Below, piece after piece: positions 5,808 through 9,605 of a DNA stretch of 9,605 nt. The DNA is from Bacteroidota bacterium (lineage in GTDB: Bacteria > Bacteroidota > Ignavibacteria > Ignavibacteriales > Melioribacteraceae). Within the stretch, counting starts at the first letter, position 1. Each line of letters starts with the position of its first letter. The stretch spans positions 1 through 9,605 of the forward strand of contig JAEXOD010000022.1 in the NCBI GenBank assembly GCA_023447335.1, read 5' to 3'. The position numbers and the translations under genes are program-made. A model generated the notes under the pieces. It made no database searches, was not told where the DNA came from, and saw nothing but the letters and a program-made list of their open reading frames with translations.

Positions 5808-7550
5808 ATGGAAAAATCAACTTTACATGAATTAGAAGAAAAAATAGAATTACTTGAAAAAGAACTTATTAAAGAAAGGAAAATAAATCAAGTTTTAATT
5901 GAAAAGATAGAAAATAATAACTCATCTAATTTAAATCAACAAGTCTTTTATACATCTAATTTTTACTTAAAAGAATCTATTATTCAAAAAACAATAAATT
6001 TAGAAAATAAAAATAGAGAACTTAATTCATTAATTACGGAAAATGAAAAAGTTGAATATGCCCTTAGACTTAGTGAAACTCGATTTAAGGCGTTTTTCGA
6101 AATTTCTATAGTAGGTTTTGTTATTACTGACGTATCGGGAAATTTTATACAATACAATGACAAATTTGCTTCTATGTTCGGTTATGGAAAAGAAGAATTA
6201 AAAGATAAAGGATTTGGATGTTTACAAAACGATCTTTCGTATAGAAGTGATTCAATACTTTTCGATCACTTACATAAAGGGATTCTTGATAGCTTAAATG
6301 TAGAACGAATTTTTTACAAAAAAAACGGAGAACCGATTCCGGTTGAACTATCTATAAGAGTTTTTTTTGACGAACATGCTAATCTTCATTATTTTGGAGG
6401 AATTGTACAAGATCTGACAGAAAAAAAGAAAGAAGAAGAAAAAAGAAAAAATATCGAAGACAGATTCCGAAGATTTACTGAAAATTCCCCTACTTTTGTA
6501 TGTGCTTTTAACACTGAGTTTGAAATATATTATGTTAACCCTGCATTATGTCAATTTATGAAATTACCTAAGGAAGAAATTTTAGGGAAAAAGTTTTATG
6601 ATTTTATAAAACTTAAGAGTAATAAAGATTATGCTATATTTAGACTTAAAAATCTCACTCCCGAAAATTCATCTGAAACACATGACCAAATGTTTACCGA
6701 CCCCGACGGAGAAACAAAATGGCAGCAATGGACTAACATCGGATACTTTGACAAGAACGGAAGAATAATTGATTATCATTCGATTGGAATTGATATTACT
6801 GATAGAAAATTATACGAATCTCAGATACTTTTAGCAAAGGAAAACGCCGAACGATCAGAAAAAATGAAACTTGCATTTCTTACTCAAATATCGCACGAAA
6901 TAAGAACTCCTATTTATGGCATTCTTAGTTATTTATCTTTAATAAAAGATTATTTCCTAAACAAATCACTTGATGAAATTAGTGAATATATTTCTTATTT
7001 TACTATTATTAATAATTCAGCAGATAGATTAATTAGAACAGTGGATCTTATCTTGAATCTATCTGAATTACAAACTAAATCGTATTCACCAATTTTCGGA
7101 TATATTGATACAAACCAAGTATTAAAAAACATTTTTATATTACATGAGCAGGAAGCAAAGAAAAAAGGATTAGAATATAAATTCATATTTGAATCAACTG
7201 ATCCAAAATTCTTTACTGATGAATATGCTTTTACTCAAATTTTTGATAATTTAATTTCAAATGCCGTTAAATTCACAGCCAATGGTTCTGTTATTGTTAA
7301 GGTAACAGATACAGATGCAATATCATTCACTGTTAGTGTGAAGGATACAGGTATAGGCATTAGCGATGAATATAAAAAGAAGATTTACACTCCTTTTTCT
7401 CAAGAAAATACCGGTTATAATAGAACTTTTGACGGAAACGGTTTGGGTCTTGCTTTGACAAAATTATACGTTGACGTAACAAATGCCGAAATATCTTTTA
7501 ATAGTACAAAAGGCTTCGGCACTGAATTTAAGGTTCACTTTTATAGGTAA
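5808..7550 (+). CDS. Soluble PAS-PAS hybrid-less sensor histidine kinase
   Basis: The frame opens at TTG 5802 (5 nt after the FIST stop) or ATG 5808 (11 nt after); the ATG is preferred, and no ribosome site decides it. Counting from the TTG (582 residues), the order is: a charged coiled coil (about 5-95), PAS1 (about 92-206, ending GGIVQDLTEKK), a short coiled coil, PAS2 (about 219-336, ending SIGIDITDRK), a HisKA domain with phospho-acceptor H365 (TQISHEIRTP), and a HATPase domain with N box FDNLISNAVKF (N483, N487), G1 KDTGIGI (514-520), F box YTPFSQ (529-534) and G2 GNGLGL (545-550). There is no transmembrane segment and no attached receiver, so it is a cytoplasmic kinase whose partner regulator is not in view. 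Translational coupling to the FIST gene is likely, and the pair probably forms one sensing complex. It ends inside the hairpin that closes the unit. Confidence 0.93.
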   Translation: MEKSTLHELEEKIELLEKELIKERKINQVLIEKIENNNSSNLNQQVFYTSNFYLKESIIQKTINLENKNRELNSLITENEKVEYALRLSETRFKAFFEISIVGFVITDVSGNFIQYNDKFASMFGYGKEELKDKGFGCLQNDLSYRSDSILFDHLHKGILDSLNVERIFYKKNGEPIPVELSIRVFFDEHANLHYFGGIVQDLTEKKKEEEKRKNIEDRFRRFTENSPTFVCAFNTEFEIYYVNPALCQFMKLPKEEILGKKFYDFIKLKSNKDYAIFRLKNLTPENSSETHDQMFTDPDGETKWQQWTNIGYFDKNGRIIDYHSIGIDITDRKLYESQILLAKENAERSEKMKLAFLTQISHEIRTPIYGILSYLSLIKDYFLNKSLDEISEYISYFTIINNSADRLIRTVDLILNLSELQTKSYSPIFGYIDTNQVLKNIFILHEQEAKKKGLEYKFIFESTDPKFFTDEYAFTQIFDNLISNAVKFTANGSVIVKVTDTDAISFTVSVKDTGIGISDEYKKKIYTPFSQENTGYNRTFDGNGLGLALTKLYVDVTNAEISFNSTKGFGTEFKVHFYR

Positions 7551-7590
7551 ATAGAGGCTTAACATTTATGAAAAACCTCTATTTAAAATT
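7548..7590. terminator. Hairpin terminator between convergent genes
   Basis: A perfect 10-bp inverted repeat TAAATAGAGG/CCTCTATTTA (7548-7557 and 7576-7585) with an 18-nt loop starts on the kinase stop codon and sits in the 38-bp gap before the end of the convergent nfnB-like gene. On the plus strand it is followed by AAATTATTTTTC, a weak T-rich tail. On the minus strand no T tract follows. It most likely terminates the FIST/kinase transcript and may also act, less efficiently, on the opposite one. Confidence 0.7.
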
Positions 7591-9079
7591 ATTTTTCTAG
7601 TAATTCATTTATTGATTTTGCTGCTTTACGACCTTCTCCCATCGCCAAAATTACGGTAGCAGCTCCTAAAACAATATCTCCTCCGGCAAAAACATTATTC
7701 ATTGAAGTTTTCTGAGTCTCATCAACAGTAATGTTTCCCCATTTATTAACGTTTAGTTCAGGTGTTGTTTGGCTAATTAAAGGATTACTTCCGTTTCCGA
7801 TAGCAACTATTACTGTATCAACTTCTAATATAAACTCGCTGTTAGGAATTACAACAGGTCTCCTTCTGCCACTATTATCAGGTTCACCTAACTCATATCT
7901 CAAACATTCTATCGCGTTAACTCGACCGTCTTCAGTACCAAGTATACGTTTTGCATTTTGCAAGAATAAAAAATCGATTCCTTCTTCTTTGGCATGCTCA
8001 ACTTCTTCCTTACGCGCCGGCATTTCAACTTCTGTTCTTCTATAAACTACAGATACTTTATCTGCACCTAATCTTACAGCCATACGTGCTGCATCCATTG
8101 CTACATTACCCCCTCCTAAAACAGCAACTTTTTTTGAGGGGAATATAGGGGTATCTGCTTTCCCCTTTTCGTAGGCACGCATTAAATTTGCTCTAGTAAG
8201 ATATTCGTTAGCTGAAAAAACTCCGACTAAATTTTCACCTTCAATGCCCATAAACATCGGAAGTCCGGCACCTGTTCCTATAAAAACTGCATCATAACCG
8301 TCTTTTTCAATTAAATCTTTTAATTTTCTAGTTCTTCCCACAACAAAATTTGTTTTGATTTCAACACCCATTGCTTTAAGCTTTTCAATTTCCTCATCAA
8401 CAATTGAATTTGGTAATCTAAATTCCGGAATACCATAACGCATAACACCACCAAGCTTGTGGAAAGCTTCAAAAATTGTTACATGATGACCTTCCCTTCT
8501 CACATCAGCCGCTACTACCAACCCTGCAGGACCGCTACCGACAACTGCTACCTTCTTACCGGTATCAGGTTTTATCTCAGGTAAAATAAATTTTCCCGTA
8601 TTTCTTTCCCAATCTGCAATAAATCTCTCTAATCTGCCGATAGCAACCGATTTATCAACATCCTTTAATGCTTTTCCGACTGCACAATTTTGTTGACATT
8701 GAGTTTCTTGAGGACATACTCGACCGCAAATTGCCGGTAAAAGACTTGATTCTTTTACAATTGCTGCAGCTTTATCAAATTCACCTACTGCTATCTTTCC
8801 AATGAAACCCGGAATATCTATCCCGACTGGACAATCGGCAATACAAGTTTTTTTAACACACTGCAAGCATCTAATCGCTTCAATTCGTGCCTGTTCTTCG
8901 GTAAAACCGAGTGCAACCTCATCTAAATTTGATCTTCTTACAAAAGTATCTTGAGTAAGCATTTCTTGCGAAGGAATTGCTGTTCTTTCTTTCGGTTTTA
9001 TTTTATCCAATTTTTCCAAATATTCAACAAGAAGTGATTTAGCTTCATTTTTTATAAATTCAGAATTTTGATTATTCAT
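7589..9079 (-). CDS. nfnB: NfnB-type NADPH-binding flavoprotein (homotetrameric glutamate synthase small-subunit-like, GltA/SudA)
   Basis: The 496-residue protein has the N-terminal iron-sulfur region of this family with two cysteine sets, C71/C74/C79/C83 (CLQCVKKTCIADCP) and C118/C122/C128/C132 (CGRVCPQETQCQQNC), expected to hold two [4Fe-4S] clusters. Next come an FAD-binding Rossmann motif GSGPAG (181-186), GVMRYGIPEFRLP (211-223), an NADPH-binding motif LGGGNVAMDA (321-330) with VYRR, and the closing FAD motif FAGGD (464-468). The length is about normal, with an N-terminal extension of roughly 30 residues. It is often annotated as glutamate synthase, but the adjoining PyrK/SudB-like subunit and absence of a large GltB subunit here favour NfnAB, which couples NADH and reduced ferredoxin to NADP+ reduction. 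SudAB (sulfide dehydrogenase) is the alternative. Its ATG overlaps the upstream stop as TAATG, with an AGAGG ribosome site just before it, indicating coupled translation. Confidence 0.9.
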   Translation of the reverse strand: MNNQNSEFIKNEAKSLLVEYLEKLDKIKPKERTAIPSQEMLTQDTFVRRSNLDEVALGFTEEQARIEAIRCLQCVKKTCIADCPVGIDIPGFIGKIAVGEFDKAAAIVKESSLLPAICGRVCPQETQCQQNCAVGKALKDVDKSVAIGRLERFIADWERNTGKFILPEIKPDTGKKVAVVGSGPAGLVVAADVRREGHHVTIFEAFHKLGGVMRYGIPEFRLPNSIVDEEIEKLKAMGVEIKTNFVVGRTRKLKDLIEKDGYDAVFIGTGAGLPMFMGIEGENLVGVFSANEYLTRANLMRAYEKGKADTPIFPSKKVAVLGGGNVAMDAARMAVRLGADKVSVVYRRTEVEMPARKEEVEHAKEEGIDFLFLQNAKRILGTEDGRVNAIECLRYELGEPDNSGRRRPVVIPNSEFILEVDTVIVAIGNGSNPLISQTTPELNVNKWGNITVDETQKTSMNNVFAGGDIVLGAATVILAMGEGRKAAKSINELLEK

Positions 9080-9605
9080 TATTGCCTCTTATTTTCATAT
9101 GCTTGTTCTAAATAGCAATTATGCATCTCTTTTTCAATATTCTTGTAGCTATTTAGTCTTTTTATCATATTGTCAAAATCAACTTTATGTCCGTCAAACT
9201 CCTGTCCGTCAACACATACAAATTTAACTTCTCTACCTACATTTACTCTGCACCCGCCGCACATACCGGTTCCGTCAACCATAATTGTATTCAATGATAC
9301 CTGCGTAAAAATATCATATGGTTTTGTAGTTAATGAGCAAAATTTCATCATCAACGGAGGACCAATCGCAATAACTAAATCGGGTTTAATCTCACGCTCA
9401 CAAATTTCTTTTAATGGTTCAGTTACAAGTCCTTTTCTTCCGTAACTACCGTCATCCGTACAAATAATTAACTCATCGGCAATTTTGCTCATTTCATCTT
9501 CTAGAATAATTAGATCCTTGTTTCTAGCACCTATTATAATAATTACCTTATTTCCTTTTTCTTTTAAGGCTTGAGCAATAGGATGTAAGGGAGCCACTCC
9601 GATAC
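9079..9605 (-). CDS. nfnA: NfnA/SudB-type FAD/NAD and [2Fe-2S] subunit (5' end missing at right edge)
   Basis: The frame is open to the right edge: 174 residues are visible and the start of the gene lies outside. The GTG at 9597 is not a start; it is the valine of the conserved IGVAPLHPIA motif of PyrK/SudB-like ferredoxin-reductase folds, which sits in mid-protein. Then come a nucleotide-binding segment (KVIIIIGARNKDLIILEDE), the family motif TDDGSYGRKGLVT, and IGPPLMMKF. A C-terminal block MCGGCRVNVGREVKFVC has C-x2-C-x11-C for a [2Fe-2S] cluster, followed by VDGQEFDGHKVDF. The missing N-terminus should hold the FAD-binding barrel. With the following gene it would form the cytoplasmic NfnAB transhydrogenase (or SudAB); a PyrK dihydroorotate dehydrogenase subunit is less likely given that partner. 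The genes overlap by one base (TAATG). Confidence 0.9.
   Translation of the reverse strand, partial: IGVAPLHPIAQALKEKGNKVIIIIGARNKDLIILEDEMSKIADELIICTDDGSYGRKGLVTEPLKEICEREIKPDLVIAIGPPLMMKFCSLTTKPYDIFTQVSLNTIMVDGTGMCGGCRVNVGREVKFVCVDGQEFDGHKVDFDNMIKRLNSYKNIEKEMHNCYLEQAYENKRQ

Noticed and set aside
7589..9079. Assignment as a true glutamate synthase subunit
   Set aside because: No large glutamine amidotransferase/FMN subunit is present in view, and the directly coupled NfnA/SudB-like gene points to the NfnAB/SudAB class.
9595..9597. GTG as start codon of the right-most minus-strand gene
   Set aside because: The codon lies inside the conserved IGVAPLHPIA motif and the frame continues to the window edge, so the gene is truncated and the true start is outside.

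Overview
The window is AT-rich and looks like part of an Ignavibacteria or related Bacteroidota/Chlorobi-group chromosome. The best lineage clue is the C-terminal type IX secretion (T9SS) sorting domain of the multiheme cytochrome, with the motif QNYPNPFNPST and a terminal YFYKLEAG...KMILVK, which is typical of Ignavibacteria. Assignment below that level is not possible from the sequence alone.

Layout, left to right. (1) On the minus strand, positions 1-2394 hold a two-component pair: a membrane histidine kinase whose periplasmic domain carries a c-type heme motif (CRACH), followed 14 nt downstream by an NtrC-type sigma-54 response regulator cut off by the left edge. (2) A 207-bp divergent intergenic region holds a compact cluster of three TGTGACA half-sites in alternating orientation and, about 140 bp away, a good -24/-12 (sigma-54) promoter match pointing right. 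(3) On the plus strand, that promoter match precedes a small receiver-only protein and, 18 nt after it, a nine-heme secreted cytochrome with a T9SS tail. A strong intrinsic terminator follows. (4) A second plus-strand unit (4681-7550) encodes a FIST sensory-domain protein and a soluble PAS-PAS histidine kinase, ending in a hairpin shared with the convergent operon. (5) On the minus strand, 7589-9605 holds an NfnAB-type (SudAB/GltA-like) flavin/iron-sulfur oxidoreductase pair with a TAATG overlap; the upstream subunit runs off the right edge.

Working model (inference): the heme-motif kinase senses redox state or a heme ligand at the periplasmic face, phosphorylates the NtrC-type regulator, and this binds the TGTGACA cluster as an enhancer to switch on the sigma-54 promoter of the receiver and cytochrome genes. 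All parts of this circuit except the regulator's C-terminal DNA-binding domain are visible here. The FIST/PAS kinase unit is a separate signalling module without a cognate output protein in view. NfnAB is a cytoplasmic NADH/ferredoxin/NADPH redox-balancing module and probably has no direct regulatory link to the rest.

No tRNA, rRNA, CRISPR array or insertion sequence was seen. No gene-free stretch exceeds 300 bases.
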